64,000 nucleotides of DNA from NCBI RefSeq assembly GCF_041245805.1, contig NZ_CP162490.1, positions 408,501 to 472,500 of the forward strand, written 5' to 3'. Position numbers and translations under genes: made by a program. The notes beneath the pieces were generated by a model. That model did not search any database. It worked only from the letters and a program-made list of their open reading frames with translations, and was not told the DNA's origin. Every line of letters starts with the position of its first letter. Within the stretch, counting starts at the first letter, position 1. The stretch comes from Xanthomonas sp. DAR 34887. GTDB taxonomy: Bacteria; Pseudomonadota; Gammaproteobacteria; Xanthomonadales; Xanthomonadaceae. Of this stretch, positions 53,160-60,930 are shown piece by piece.

Positions 53160-54521
53160 ATGCCCCGGCATGTGCGTTCGTCGTCTTCCGCTGTTTCCTT
53201 CCCCGCTCCGTCCCTTGCCTCCACGCCACCCGATCCGGGCCGCCGCAGCGTGCTGCGCGCCGGTGTCGGCCTTGCCGCCGGCGCTGCGCTGTGGGGCCTC
53301 GGCGGCCACGCCCGCGCCGCCGGCACGCTGCCGTTCGCCGGCCTCAACCTGTCCGGGCTGGCGTCCAACAACTTCGTGGACAACGCCATCATCGACAGGC
53401 ACTACCGCGACATCCGCGACCAGCACATCGCTGCCGCCGGTGCCTGCCCGCTGTTCCGCCTGCCCACCACCGCCGCACGCTTCAGCAGCGGCCAGGGCAT
53501 GCCGCTCAATGCCACGTATTGCGATCAGGTCGAGCAGGTGCTGGACCGGCTCGCGCTGCGCGGCAAGCTGGCGATCCTGGAATTGCACGATTACATGCGC
53601 CTGCCGATCAAGGTCGCGAGCAAGTCCGGTTACCGGCGCGATGGGGCCGGCCAGTTGATCGGGCCGGACGGACGCGCGGTCGCCGATCCCGCCGCCGATG
53701 CGGTCTGGGCCGGCACCTACCGCAAGGGCAACTTCCTGTATCTGGGCTACCACGATCCCGCCGACAGCCTGCTCAAGCTCTACGAATACCGCGTGATCGG
53801 CACGCCGGGCTGCACGCTGTACAACGCCGCCGGCCTGCCGGATCTTTGGAGCCGCATCGTGCAGCGCTTCCGCTCGCATCCGGCGATCTTCGGCTGGGGT
53901 CTGATGAACGAGCCCTACGAGGGACCGGAGTACAACGCCGACGGCAGCAAGCTGGTGATGGCCGACCACTGGCTGCGCACCGCTACCGCCACGGTGGCGC
54001 GCATCTTCGACTTCGACCGCGCGCATTACGTGTTCGTCTGCGGCAACGAATACGCCAGCGCCCGCCGCTGGGAGGATCTGTCCGAAGGTCTGTATGCGAT
54101 CCCGGATCCGTACGGCCGCATCGTCTATGAGGCGCACAACTATCTGGACGAAGAAGGCCGCGGCGGCGGCGCCTGGCGCAACCCTAACGAGAGCGTCGCA
54201 CCGGACACCGGCATCGAGATGGTCGCGCCGTTCCTGCGTTCGCTGGGCCGCGCCGGCAAGCGCGGCTTCCTCGGCGAGCACGGCTATCCGGCGGGCAACG
54301 CCAGCGCCGAACTGGCGACAACGCGCATGCTCGCGCATCTGCAGGCCAACAACATTCCCAGTACGCAATGGTGCTTCGGCCCCGGCTGGCCCGACGGCGA
54401 CGTACTGGGCATGAGCCGCGACGTCGGCATGGACATCCAGGTCAAGTCCAACATCGCCGCAGTGCAGCCGTATTTCACCGCGCGTTTGTCCAGTTACGTA
54501 CCGCCGCCACCGCCGCGTTGA
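53160..54521 (+). CDS. GH5 endo-1,4-beta-glucanase, Tat-exported
   Basis: 453 residues. N-terminal twin-arginine-like segment RRSVLRAGVGLAAGAALWGLGG (about 29-50), then a GH5 barrel. The acid/base Glu lies in GWGLMNEPYEG and the nucleophile Glu in RGFLGEHGYPAGN, with EAHNYLDEE between. It hydrolyses beta-1,4-glucans such as cellulose outside the cytoplasm. GGAGG lies directly upstream of ATG 53160. Ends in a Pro-rich tail without a cellulose-binding module. Confidence 0.92.
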   Translation: MPRHVRSSSSAVSFPAPSLASTPPDPGRRSVLRAGVGLAAGAALWGLGGHARAAGTLPFAGLNLSGLASNNFVDNAIIDRHYRDIRDQHIAAAGACPLFRLPTTAARFSSGQGMPLNATYCDQVEQVLDRLALRGKLAILELHDYMRLPIKVASKSGYRRDGAGQLIGPDGRAVADPAADAVWAGTYRKGNFLYLGYHDPADSLLKLYEYRVIGTPGCTLYNAAGLPDLWSRIVQRFRSHPAIFGWGLMNEPYEGPEYNADGSKLVMADHWLRTATATVARIFDFDRAHYVFVCGNEYASARRWEDLSEGLYAIPDPYGRIVYEAHNYLDEEGRGGGAWRNPNESVAPDTGIEMVAPFLRSLGRAGKRGFLGEHGYPAGNASAELATTRMLAHLQANNIPSTQWCFGPGWPDGDVLGMSRDVGMDIQVKSNIAAVQPYFTARLSSYVPPPPPR

Positions 54522-54623
54522 TCGCGTCGGCGTTTACGTTTGCGAACGCAGCGTGGCCGGTCGCGGGTTCCCGTGGCCGGCCGAACCGGGCATCATCGGG
54601 GCTGGACTCAGGAAGACGTTGCC

Positions 54624-55172
54624 ATGAAAAGGTCGAAGACGACCGCCCTGTTGCTGCTGGGCGCCGCGCCGCTGCTGTTCACCGCCTGCGAGCGCGAGCC
54701 CGAAAACAAGACCCAGCAAGGCCTGTACACCTCGGTGGAGGCCTGCGCAGAGCAGACCCACGACATCACCACCTGCCGCGAGGCGTTCAAGCAGGCGCAG
54801 CAGCAGTCGGCCGAGCAGGGACCCAAGTACGCCAGCCGCGAGCAATGTGCGCAGGACTATTCGGCCGAACGCTGCGTGGAGCAGCGCGACCGCCAGGGGC
54901 ATTCGTTCATCGGCCCGCTGATGACCGGCTTCTTCCTGTCGCAGATGCTCAACGGCAATCGCATGGCCGGTTTCAACGCCGCGCCGGCGTTCCAGGACCG
55001 GCAGAACCAGTGGCAGCGGCCTGCCGCGGCCGGGGCCGGCGCGGCCGCCGCCACCAGCCTGCGCGGCAACCAGACCATGACCCATATCGGCGCCACGCCG
55101 AACCGGGCGGTCACGGTGAGCCGTGGCGGCTTCGGCAGCTCCAGCGGCGCGCGCGGCAGCGTCGGCGGCTGA
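54624..55172 (+). CDS. DUF1190/YgiB-like lipoprotein
   Basis: 182 residues: a lipoprotein signal (LLFTAC lipobox), then the DUF1190 pattern of cysteine-bearing short repeats (YTSVEACAEQTHDITTCREAFKQAQQQSAEQGPKYASREQCAQDYSAERC). The C-terminus is Gly/Ser-rich, ending GGFGSSSGARGSVGG. In E. coli ygiB lies with ygiC, and the same order is kept here (next gene 40 bases on). Confidence 0.9.
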   Translation: MKRSKTTALLLLGAAPLLFTACEREPENKTQQGLYTSVEACAEQTHDITTCREAFKQAQQQSAEQGPKYASREQCAQDYSAERCVEQRDRQGHSFIGPLMTGFFLSQMLNGNRMAGFNAAPAFQDRQNQWQRPAAAGAGAAAATSLRGNQTMTHIGATPNRAVTVSRGGFGSSSGARGSVGG

Positions 55173-55212
55173 TCGCCGCGCCGCTCCACGCCGCATCAAC
55201 CAAGGCAAGTAC

Positions 55213-56394
55213 ATGCAACGCATCGCGATCGTCGAACGCGGCGACTGGCGCGCGCAGGCCGCCGAGTGCGGCTTTCGTTTCCACACCATCGGCGGCGAAC
55301 GCTACTGGGACGAACGCGCCTATTACGCGTTCACCCTACGCCAGATCGAACGCGACCTCGAGGATCCCAGCGCCGAGCTGCATCAGATGGCGATGGGTTT
55401 GGTGGACGAGATCGTCGCCAGCGAGGAATTGATGCAGCGCTTGGCGATTCCGCCGGCGTTCCGCGACTGGATCGCCGAGAGCTGGCGGCGCCGCGATCCG
55501 CATCTGTATGGGCGCCTGGACCTGGCCTATGACGGCACCGGCCCGGCCAAGCTGTACGAACTGAACTACGACACGCCGACGTCGCTGTTCGAGTCGTCGT
55601 TCTTCCAGTGGCAATGGCTGGAAGACCAGCGCGCGCAGGGGCGCCTGACATACGACGCGGACCAGTTCAATTCGATCCACGAAAAGCTGGTGGCGCGCTT
55701 CGCCGAACTGGCGGCGCAGTTGCCGCCGCCGCTGTATTTCGCCGCGGTGCGCGAGTCGGAAGAAGACCAGGGCACGGTCGCCTATCTGCGCGACTGCGCG
55801 GCGCAGGCCGGGCTGTTCGGCGAGGCGATCGCGATCGAGGACATCGGCCTGTCCGCGGACGGGCGCTACACCGATCTGGACGACGTGGTGATCGGCGCGT
55901 TGTTCAAGCTGTACCCGCTGGAGGATCTGTTCGCCGAGCGTTTCGGCCAGGCCTTGCCGGGATCGGGCCTGCGCCTGCTGGAGCCGCCGTGGAAGGCGGT
56001 GCTGAGCAACAAGGGCCTGCTGCCGCTGCTGTGGTCGCGCCATCGCGGCCATCCCAACCTGTTGCCGGCCGCGTTCGACGACGGCGCCGCGCTGCCGCCT
56101 GGGTGGGTGCGCAAGCCGCTGCATTCGCGCGAGGGCGCCAACATCGCCTTGCATCTGGCCGACGGCCGCATGTTCGAGAGCGATGGCCCCTACCAGGGGC
56201 CGTGCATCGTGCAGCAGGCGCATCCGCTGCCGGCGTTCGACGGCCGCTACCCGATGGTCGGCAGCTGGATCGTCGGCGACGCCGCCTGCGGCATCGGTAT
56301 CCGCGAGGACGACGGCCCGATCACCCGCGACAGCGCGCGCTTCGTGCCGCATGCGATCGTCGAGGCGGGGCAGGCCGGCGTGCTGTATGCCTGA
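55213..56394 (+). CDS. Glutathionylspermidine synthase-like ATP-grasp protein (YgiC-like)
   Basis: 393 residues of the glutathionylspermidine synthase C-terminal (ATP-grasp) family: LYGRLDLAYDGTGPAKLYELNYDTPTSLFESSFFQW (about 95-135), KPLHSREGANI (ATP-binding Lys/Arg) and GSWIVGDAACGIGIREDDGPIT. It lacks the amidase half, like YgiC/YjfC. The natural substrate is unresolved. Operon with the YgiB-like gene and overlapping the next gene by 8 bases. Confidence 0.92.
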   Translation: MQRIAIVERGDWRAQAAECGFRFHTIGGERYWDERAYYAFTLRQIERDLEDPSAELHQMAMGLVDEIVASEELMQRLAIPPAFRDWIAESWRRRDPHLYGRLDLAYDGTGPAKLYELNYDTPTSLFESSFFQWQWLEDQRAQGRLTYDADQFNSIHEKLVARFAELAAQLPPPLYFAAVRESEEDQGTVAYLRDCAAQAGLFGEAIAIEDIGLSADGRYTDLDDVVIGALFKLYPLEDLFAERFGQALPGSGLRLLEPPWKAVLSNKGLLPLLWSRHRGHPNLLPAAFDDGAALPPGWVRKPLHSREGANIALHLADGRMFESDGPYQGPCIVQQAHPLPAFDGRYPMVGSWIVGDAACGIGIREDDGPITRDSARFVPHAIVEAGQAGVLYA

Positions 56395-57049
56395 GCGTGG
56401 GCCGTCGCCGATCATGCCGCGGCGGCATCGCAACGACGGTACGCCGCTCGCGGCCTATGCGGACCGGGTGGTGGTGCGCTGCCATCGCTGCGACGCGCCG
56501 GGCTGGGTGCTGGCGCAGTGGCAGCCGTACCGCTGGCAGGCGCGCTTTCGCTGCGGCCAGTGCAGCGCGGCGCTGGACAGCGGCAACGGCGACTGGGTGG
56601 GCGCGCTGCGGCTGTCGGGCCGCCGTGCCTGCGGCCATTGCGGCCACCAGTGGGTCCAGGTCTGTGCGGTCTCGACCGCGGCGGTTGCGCCGCCCGGGAC
56701 TTTGCCCGGGCGCTGCGCGCATTGCGGCCAGCAGAGCGCGGTGGCGGTGCAACCGCAGCGCGTGCGCGACGCGCTGCCCTGCGATCCGCATTTCGGCATG
56801 CGCCTGGCGCTGGTGGCGCCGACCCGCGCCGGTGTGCTGTGGGCCTACAACGCGCGCCATCTGCAGGAGTTGCAGGACTACGTCACGGCCACGCTGCGCG
56901 AGCGGCGCGGCCTGTTCGGGCGCTCGATGGTGGCGCGCCTGCCGGCGTGGATGAAGCTGGCGCGGCACCGGCCGCTGATGGTCCGTGCGCTGCAGCGGCT
57001 GCAGCATGCCTGCGCGCAGTTGCCGCCGGCGCCCACTGTCGCGCCGTGA
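56387..57049 (+). CDS. Four-CxxC (zinc ribbon-like) protein
   Basis: 220 residues. Four CxxC pairs (CHRC about 26, CGQC about 51, CGHC about 79, CAHC about 108) suggest two zinc ribbons. The C-terminal half has HFGMRLALVAPTRAGVLWAYNARHLQELQDYVTATLRERR. It overlaps the synthase gene by 8 bases, so it belongs to the same operon. A later ATG at 56414 is possible. The 338-base stretch to its right (57050-57387) holds no gene I can support. Confidence 0.8.
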   Translation: MPERGPSPIMPRRHRNDGTPLAAYADRVVVRCHRCDAPGWVLAQWQPYRWQARFRCGQCSAALDSGNGDWVGALRLSGRRACGHCGHQWVQVCAVSTAAVAPPGTLPGRCAHCGQQSAVAVQPQRVRDALPCDPHFGMRLALVAPTRAGVLWAYNARHLQELQDYVTATLRERRGLFGRSMVARLPAWMKLARHRPLMVRALQRLQHACAQLPPAPTVAP

Positions 57050-57387
57050 CCCGGCCGCGATATGGCGGAGTGCCGGATTCGTGACGGCGCCGCGCGCTTG
57101 TCGTCCGCGATGTGGCGTGGGCGCGCTGCACGCCGTTCGCGCTGGCATGCAGCGCAAGCGCGGCGCCAAGTTAGCGGTGCCGCATACGGCGCAGATGCCG
57201 CGGGCGTCCAGTGCGCGCGTCCCTGCGATGCGGGGAAGCTTACGAGCGCAGCGGAGCAATGAAGACGGACGACGAAGCGGCAAGCGATCCGATGCACGGT
57301 GACGAGAGGGCCGCGCACCGGAGCCGACGGCTGACGCGCAAGCGCTGTTGCCGAAGACGAAAGCCGCACCGCACTTGCAGCACTACC

Positions 57388-57447
57388 GCCTAACACCTGA
57401 GTTAAGCCGCGCCGCAAAGCGGCGTCGGCTTGGACGAATTGTTAGGT
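57388..57447 (-). repeat. attC site, outer end of array B
   Basis: GCCTAAC-ACCTGAGTTAAGCCGCGCCG-caaa-GCGGCGTCGGCTTGGACGAATT-GTTAGGT, 60 bases. Nothing cassette-like lies to its left. Confidence 0.92.
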
Positions 57448-57708
57448 GCTGGACCGGAGGGCGCGCACGCGCTGCCACATGTGCCGACACCACCCGGGCG
57501 CAACAAGCAGAGAGTAAACCAGCCATACAGTGCCGCTGCCAAACCCGCCAATGAAGAACGCGAAGATCGCGACCTCTGCGGCAGTGCCCCAATGGAGGAG
57601 CCCGCAGGCAACCGAAATTGCCCAAAAGGCAAAGCCGACGCCCACGCTCCACGAGGAGACGTGCCGCAGCAGGGCTAGGTTTCTGGTCTCGTACGCTCGG
57701 ATTCTCAC
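57442..57708 (-). CDS. Cassette-encoded membrane protein
   Basis: 88 residues from a GTG at 57708. Two helices (VGFAFWAISVACGLLHWG, VAIFAFFIGGFGSGTVWLVYSLLVA). Unknown function. Sits between two 60-base attC sites. Confidence 0.75.
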   Translation of the reverse strand: MRIRAYETRNLALLRHVSSWSVGVGFAFWAISVACGLLHWGTAAEVAIFAFFIGGFGSGTVWLVYSLLVAPGWCRHMWQRVRALRSST

Positions 57709-57716
57709 CAGGCGGC

Positions 57717-57776
57717 ACCTAACACCTAAGTTAAGCCGGCCCGCGAAGCGGGTTCGGCTTGAATGAATTGTTAGGC
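57717..57776 (-). repeat. attC site
   Basis: ACCTAAC-ACCTAAGTTAAGCCGGCCCG-cgaa-GCGGGTTCGGCTTGAATGAATT-GTTAGGC, 60 bases. Confidence 0.92.
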
Positions 57777-57842
57777 CGCATGCTAGCGCAGTTGCGGCCG
57801 CCAACTAAAAGACTGACATCCAGTCGTTCGCCTCAAGTAGAG

Positions 57843-58031
57843 CTAAGAAAGGTCAATTGAATCGACCGATAGGTCAAACGTGGTGCGGTACCCGCCCTTT
57901 GGATGGACTCCAACAATCTCAACGTTATCCACCCCAGGCGCGCTTTGGAGCAACGCGAGAAGTTGCATCCTTTCATCGTCCGTATGAGTTGTTACGCCTT
58001 TCCGACGCATTAACCGTTGGTACTGATGCAT
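57843..58031 (-). CDS. Cassette-encoded small protein
   Basis: 62 residues from ATG 58031 (MHQYQRLMRRKGVTTHTDDERM then QLLALLQSAPGVDNVEIVGV). Soluble, unrecognised. Bounded by attC sites of two different types. Confidence 0.75.
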   Translation of the reverse strand: MHQYQRLMRRKGVTTHTDDERMQLLALLQSAPGVDNVEIVGVHPKGGYRTTFDLSVDSIDLS

Positions 58032-58039
58032 GCTATACG

Positions 58040-58107
58040 GCCAACGTTTGAGATGAGAGGCGTGACCCGGCCTGCCGAGGCACGTCCTCTCGATTGAAGG
58101 GTTAGGC
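58040..58107 (-). repeat. attC site of a foreign type
   Basis: 68 bases: GCCAAC-GTTTGAGATGAGAGGCGTGACCC ... GCACGTCCTCTCGATTGAAGG-GTTAGGC, with arms GAGAGGCGTG/CACGTCCTCTC. The arms do not resemble the other 60-base sites, so this cassette came from another array. Confidence 0.85.
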
Positions 58108-58701
58108 GCCAAGTCGCACCTCAAAGTATGGACACATCTCGACTGATGGATCGTATGAAAGCAAGAGAAATGCTCGCTTGATGTGCTGGACTTTCGCAAC
58201 AAACCCTTCAAGAAAGACAGCCACAACTTCTTTTCGAAGTTCCGATTCGTCGGTGTGGACAAGCACGAAATAGCCATCCGGGTACGGCGCGTCTTTCAGA
58301 TGAGGGAATCGCTTGTCCTTCTCGTCCAGCCTGCTGGAGAGTTGAGCTAAGAACTTTTCTTGACTCCACTCAGCCCATTCAGGAGCAACGCCAGCCGCTA
58401 TGGACTTCTTGTGGTGATGTATTGCCAAGCCATCGACCAGTTCAGTCACTTCGATTGCGACGCGCTTTGCTTCGGCGTCCTTTGCCTCGCAGTCGGGTGG
58501 ATCGCTTTGACGTCCCCGGCTCTTGATATCAGAAAGGGACGGCTCCCCGCGAACGCTCATGGATTCGGCGAGAGCTGTGGTGACTCCCCACTCTTCGAGG
58601 TCTCGATCTGTGGACCAGAGAAAGAAGTCGGCATATCCTCGACTTCGAGCTTGAGCTTCACGGATCAATCTGACGATCTCGGCTTGTTGCTCGGAGTTCA
58701 T
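58102..58701 (-). CDS. Cassette-encoded hypothetical protein
   Basis: 199 residues, soluble. Contains FFLWSTDRDLEEWGVTTALAES ... AKRVAIEVTELVDGLAIHHHKKSI ... FPHLKDAPYPDGYFVLVHTDESELRK. E(V)TELVD after a D/E-x-K-like spacing hints at a nuclease-like fold but I cannot confirm it. Lies between the foreign-type attC and a standard attC. Confidence 0.8.
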   Translation of the reverse strand: MNSEQQAEIVRLIREAQARSRGYADFFLWSTDRDLEEWGVTTALAESMSVRGEPSLSDIKSRGRQSDPPDCEAKDAEAKRVAIEVTELVDGLAIHHHKKSIAAGVAPEWAEWSQEKFLAQLSSRLDEKDKRFPHLKDAPYPDGYFVLVHTDESELRKEVVAVFLEGFVAKVQHIKRAFLLLSYDPSVEMCPYFEVRLGA

Positions 58702-59066
58702 TGGCCTCTAACGCCTGAGTTAAGCCGCGCCGCAAAGCGGTGTCGGCTTGGACGAATTGTTAGGCAGCGTACTGGACACGGGCTAACCCTTAAAGATTGC
58801 CGCTTGGAACTCTTGGAGATGTTGAGCCCCAGTGAGCTCATCACTTGCCGATAACTTTCTAGGGATTGCTCTAATAGCGCGGTAAGGCCTCGCTCTTGGT
58901 CTGCGCCCGGAAAGTCTTCCTCTACGAGGCCGACGCCGTTGCGAAGCTCAGCAAAGGCGCGCTCCAGATCAATCTGTGCCTCCGGCGGGAGATAGCCCCG
59001 GACCGGGAAGTTGCTCGGCGCACATAGGACGACATAGCCCGATGAAGTCGTAGAGGCTGCTGACAC
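58698..59066 (-). CDS. Cassette-encoded hypothetical protein, attI-proximal
   Basis: 122 residues from a GTG at 59066. YLPPEAQIDLERAFAELRNGVGLVEEDFPGADQERGLTALLEQSLESYRQVMSSLGLN is protein-like. The last 25 residues are translated from the attC, and the stop lies just beyond it. An ATG at 59089 enters another frame, so the natural N-terminus may have been lost by a frameshift. Confidence 0.7.
   Translation of the reverse strand: MSAASTTSSGYVVLCAPSNFPVRGYLPPEAQIDLERAFAELRNGVGLVEEDFPGADQERGLTALLEQSLESYRQVMSSLGLNISKSSKRQSLRVSPCPVRCLTIRPSRHRFAARLNSGVRGQ
58706..58765 (-). repeat. attC site
   Basis: CTCTAAC-GCCTGAGTTAAGCCGCGCCG-caaa-GCGGTGTCGGCTTGGACGAATT-GTTAGGC, 60 bases. Confidence 0.92.
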
Positions 59067-59090
59067 TTTGGATGCGACGTTGTGACATTA

Positions 59091-59160
59091 GCTGCCTAGC
59101 TACTATTGGACCGCCTAAAAGCGGTGTTGCACCAAGTATCGACTAACGCCGGAGGCCTGG
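59091..59160 (-). other. attI-like region of the integron
   Basis: GCTGCCTAGC at the right edge of the first cassette matches the junction of a cassette with attI (GCTAGGCAGC on the minus strand). Beyond it attC-like structure ends, and GCCTAAAAGCGGTG and CTAACGCC motifs lie before the intI start. Exact attI limits are inferred from position. Confidence 0.6.
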
Positions 59161-59290
59161 AAAGGGGGCGAATTCCTAACCCGTAACAATGACTTGCCCG
59201 ATGGTAGTCACCGGTGCTGGCGTCGATGCTGGTTGCGTTATCCGACGTTTGAGCGGGCGTATGAGTTACACCCGTGACGATGCGGGCGTA

Positions 59291-59422
59291 ATGGCGCGTC
59301 TGTCCCTCAAGCTGCTGGATCAGGTCCGTGGTCGGCTGCGGCTTCGCCATTACAGCCCGCGCACCGAGCAGGCCTATGTGGGCCGCATACGGCGTTTCAT
59401 TCTGTCCAACGGCAAGCGACAT
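59291..59422 (+). pseudogene. intI: 5' end of integron integrase intI
   Basis: MARLSLKLLDQVRGRLRLRH then YSPRTEQAYVGRIRRFILSNGKRH, the typical SAM-like N-terminal domain start of IntI. After codon 44 the homology stops at a palindrome (CGACAT-TCG-ATGTCG, 59417-59431), followed by unrelated sequence leading into the DUF58 gene. It carries none of the catalytic residues. Confidence 0.9.
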
Positions 59423-59468
59423 TCGATGTCGGGAGGGGGGCGACATCGCCATGGGCCGCGGCGTCGCG

Positions 59469-60767
59469 CTACAGCAACCCGTCGCGTTTCACCGCGAGAT
59501 AGCGCTGCACCAGCGCGCCCGGCAGCTCCTCGCCGGTGACGTCGAGCACCATCACGCCGTGGCTGCGCAACGCGTCGTGGGCGTCGCCGCGCTGTTGCAG
59601 ATACCGCGCGACCGCGCCGGCCTGCACCGCTTGCTGCAGGTCCTGCACGTCCTGGCTCAGCGCCTGGTCCAGCGCCTGCTCGCGCAGGCTGGCCACGCAC
59701 ACCAGATGCCGGCGCTGCAGCAGCCGCACCGCCGCCAGCAGGTCTTCGATGTCTTCGTCGCGCACGTTGCTGATCAGCATCACCAGCGAACGGCGGCGCT
59801 GGCGCAGCGACAGTTCGGTCGCCGCCGCCAGGTAATCGGTGGCCACCGCCTGCGGCTGCAGGTCGTAGCTGGCGCGCAGCAACGCATCGACCGTGCCCAT
59901 GCCGCGCTGCGGCGCGACCCAGCGCGCGTCGCCGCCGCTGGCCATCAGCCCCACCGCATCGCCCTGGCGCAGCGCCAGGTACGACACCACCAATGCGGCA
60001 TTGAGCACGTTGTCGAAATGCGCCAGGCCGCTCTCGCTGGCCATCATCCGCCGCCCGGTGTCGATCAGCATCAGCAGCTGCTGGTTCTTCTCGTCCTGGT
60101 ACTCGCGCGAGATCAGCTTGCGCGCGCGCGAGGTGGCCTTCCAGTCGATCTGGCGCAGGCTGTCGCCGACGCGGTATTCGCGCATCTGGTGGAAGTCGGT
60201 GCCTTCGCCGCGGCGCCGCTTCAGGTGCGCGCCGACCAGCCGCGACGCCTGTTCGGCGCTGAACAGGGCGAAGCGGGTCAGCGGCGCGAAGTTCGGATAC
60301 ACGCGCACGGTCTGCACCGCGCCGGCCACGCGCCGCTGCCGCCACAGGCGCCAGGCCGAGTGCAGGCGCAGGTGGGTGCCGGCAAAGTCGAAGCGGCCGC
60401 GCGCGGTCGGGCGCAATCGGTAGGTGAGGTGGGTCTCGGTGGCCGCGCGCAGCGTCACGCGCCGCGGCAGGCCCTGCATCCACCAGCCGCTGGGCACCAG
60501 ATCGAATACGTCCAGTGTCTGCCGCTGCGCGCTGTCGATGCGCAGCCCGGCCTCGCGCTCCAGCCCCAGCGGCAAGGCTTCGGGCAGTTCGCGGCGCAGC
60601 TGCGGAGTGGGGCTGCGCCACAGCCGCCACGCATCGACCGCCGCAATCACGCCGATCGCCGCGCCCAGCGCCTGCCACGGCCACAGCGCGATGAGCTGCA
60701 GCGCCGACGCCAGGCCGCACAGTGCCCAGAGGCCGAGCAGGGCTAGCAGGAGCGGGGCGGGTCTCAT
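59469..60767 (-). CDS. DUF58 domain protein
   Basis: 432 residues: two N-terminal helices (about 4-50), then a DUF58/VWA-like domain with GEGTDFHQMREYRVGDSLRQIDWKATSRARKLISREYQDEKNQQLLMLIDTGRRM. These proteins work with MoxR ATPases in membrane-linked chaperone or stress systems. Last gene of the operon. Its 3' end is about 45 bases from the truncated intI. Confidence 0.92.
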   Translation of the reverse strand: MRPAPLLLALLGLWALCGLASALQLIALWPWQALGAAIGVIAAVDAWRLWRSPTPQLRRELPEALPLGLEREAGLRIDSAQRQTLDVFDLVPSGWWMQGLPRRVTLRAATETHLTYRLRPTARGRFDFAGTHLRLHSAWRLWRQRRVAGAVQTVRVYPNFAPLTRFALFSAEQASRLVGAHLKRRRGEGTDFHQMREYRVGDSLRQIDWKATSRARKLISREYQDEKNQQLLMLIDTGRRMMASESGLAHFDNVLNAALVVSYLALRQGDAVGLMASGGDARWVAPQRGMGTVDALLRASYDLQPQAVATDYLAAATELSLRQRRRSLVMLISNVRDEDIEDLLAAVRLLQRRHLVCVASLREQALDQALSQDVQDLQQAVQAGAVARYLQQRGDAHDALRSHGVMVLDVTGEELPGALVQRYLAVKRDGLL

Positions 60768-60777
60768 GGGTGGAGGG

Positions 60778-60930
60778 CCGGGATTCGGAATTCGGGATTG
60801 GGGATTCGCAAAAGCGCGGTACGTGCGCTCAAGGCCGCACTGGCAGCTGCTCGGATGCGAGCAGGGAAAGCCGGCGTGGCGGCCGGCGCGGGCTTTGCCG
60901 AATCCCCACTCCCCAATCCCAAATCCCGGC
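60778..60930. repeat. Inverted repeats in the MoxR-DUF58 gap
   Basis: GGGATTCGGAATTCGGGATTGGGGATTCG (in pieces, 60778-60808) and its rough inverse, CGAATCCCCACTCCCCAATCCCAAATCCC (60898-60928), flank the 163-base gap between moxR and the DUF58 gene. Similar short units occur at 21296-21325. May act on mRNA stability in the operon. Confidence 0.65.
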
